A DNA stretch of 42,001 bases. Origin: an uncultured Burkholderiales bacterium (GTDB taxonomy: Bacteria; Pseudomonadota; Gammaproteobacteria; Burkholderiales; Burkholderiaceae_C). Positions 41,184 through 42,001 of the stretch are shown in pieces. Below the pieces are notes generated by a model that worked only from the letters and a program-made list of their open reading frames with translations, was not told the origin of the DNA and did not search any database. The stretch lies in NCBI GenBank assembly GCA_903892175.1, contig CAITHK010000083.1:1-42001 (forward strand), written 5' to 3'. The position numbers were made by a program, and so were the translations under genes. The first letter of the stretch is position 1. The number at the start of each line of letters is the position of its first letter.

Positions 41184-42001
41184 CATTGGCGCGAGGACAC
41201 CCAAATACCGGCCACGATCAAGCCAAAGGCGACCAGGTGGTACCACGCGGGGAGCTCCCCCAGTGCCAACACAGACAGCAAGGCAGCAAACAAGGGTGTG
41301 AGGTTGGCAAAGAATCCCGCGATGTTGGGGCCGGCTTGTTGCACCCCCAGACCCCAGCAGCGGTAGGCCAGGATGGCGGGTCCAACCGCCACAAACACCA
41401 AGGCAGCGGCCAGTGGCCAGCCCCAGATGATGTGGGGGTCTGTGAAGGCCCATTCGCCGGCCGTGAACAGCCCGGACCACAGCATTCCCAAGGCAATTTG
41501 GGCCATCAAAAAATTGGCCCAGTCATTGCGCACTTCGCCCGGTTCGGTGGTTTGAGACAACAACCAGCTGTAACCGGCCCAAGAGGCCGTGGCCATCAGG
41601 ACAAACACATCGCCCACCACCCATTGCACTTGCAGCAAGGCTTGCAAGTCGCCCCGTGAGAGCACTAGCAAGACGCCGCAGATGGACAGCAAGGCGCCCA
41701 ACAATTGCCGCTTGCGGATGCTTTGTTGGAAGAAGATGGCACCAATCCCCAGCATGAACACAGGGTTGCTCGACGCCACCAGGGTCACGTTGATGGGGGT
41801 GGAGGTTTGCAGCGCCAAATACTGCAAGCTGTTGTAAAAACCCACCCCCAGCAAGGACAGCAGGGCATAGCGCTTCCAGTGCGACCACAAGGGGCTGCTG
41901 CGGCGCAACATGGAGTGGGTGAAGGGCAACAACAGCAAACCGGCCAAGATCCAGCGCACCAAGTTGAGGGTCATCGGCGGAATCATCTCGTGAATCATGC
42001 G
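41183..42001 (-). CDS. EamA-family (DMT) transporter 4 (5' truncated by window edge)
   Basis: The frame stays open to the right edge, so the ATG at 41998 is probably internal and the first helix lies outside the window. The visible 272 residues hold about nine helices of an EamA carrier (LNLVRWILAGLLLLPFTHS; LQYLALQTSTPINVTLVASSNPVFMLGIGAIFF; AGPNIAGFFANLTPLFAALLSVLALGE). Substrate unknown. It converges with the SDR gene across a terminator. Confidence 0.88.
   Translation of the reverse strand, partial: RMIHEMIPPMTLNLVRWILAGLLLLPFTHSMLRRSSPLWSHWKRYALLSLLGVGFYNSLQYLALQTSTPINVTLVASSNPVFMLGIGAIFFQQSIRKRQLLGALLSICGVLLVLSRGDLQALLQVQWVVGDVFVLMATASWAGYSWLLSQTTEPGEVRNDWANFLMAQIALGMLWSGLFTAGEWAFTDPHIIWGWPLAAALVFVAVGPAILAYRCWGLGVQQAGPNIAGFFANLTPLFAALLSVLALGELPAWYHLVAFGLIVAGIWVSSRQ

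Noticed and set aside
1-42001. tRNA, rRNA, CRISPR arrays, insertion sequences, phage genes
   Set aside because: No repeat-spacer arrays, transposase or integrase motifs, or tRNA-like cloverleaf sequences were recognised while reading the window. A covariance-model search was not possible.

Overview
The window reads as a chromosomal segment of a betaproteobacterium. Burkholderiales, and most likely Comamonadaceae with a Rhodoferax-like lifestyle, fits best. The grounds are high GC, the gene orders lolC-lolD and rpfE-recJ, yciO- and yciV-type genes, TctBA transporters, and an Mto-type iron-oxidation cluster. The genus call is an inference, because no rRNA or other marker lies in the window. Coding density is very high: no gene-free stretch exceeds about 180 bases, and no tRNA, rRNA, IS element or CRISPR array was seen.

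Bases 1-3828: the 3' end of a B12-dependent ribonucleotide reductase, then a membrane histidine kinase (double Cache plus PAS) and its NarL/FixJ-type response regulator.

Bases 3986-19112 form the centrepiece, an extracellular electron transfer island. It begins with a monoheme cytochrome (mtoD-like), a decaheme cytochrome (mtoA, ten CXXCH), an outer-membrane barrel (mtoB) and a tetraheme NapC/CymA quinol-linked cytochrome (mtoC/cymA). The last is joined by an ATGA overlap to a haem-lyase set ccmF-ccmH-ccmI. Two hemerythrin-domain genes on the opposite strand follow, then a second ccm operon, ccmC-D-E-F-G-H-I. ccmF, ccmH and ccmI are therefore present twice, while ccmA and ccmB are absent from the window. 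Together the genes would make an electron conduit from the outer surface (MtoAB) through the periplasm (MtoD) to the inner-membrane quinone pool (CymA), plus much of the machinery that attaches haem to these cytochromes. Hairpins in front of mtoD and between mtoB and cymA suggest transcriptional control.

Bases 19188-25301 are a compact minus-strand run of mostly housekeeping genes: dnaJ-like, tatD, PHP phosphoesterase (yciV/trpH type), EamA transporter, yciO, M50 protease, trpS with an apparent Fe-S motif, and an orphan LuxR-type response regulator whose 3' end faces ccmI. Bases 25373-27335 hold lolD and lolC/E on the minus strand. Bases 27372-30918 hold rpfE-like, recJ and a spermidine-synthase-fold gene on the plus strand.

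Bases 31050-36595: tctB-tctA without tctC, followed by two different gamma-glutamyltransferase-family genes, one without and one with a signal peptide. Bases 36601-42001: an EamA transporter, a Kef-type cation/proton antiporter, another EamA transporter, an atypical SDR enzyme that lacks the catalytic Tyr and Lys, and a truncated EamA transporter at the right edge.
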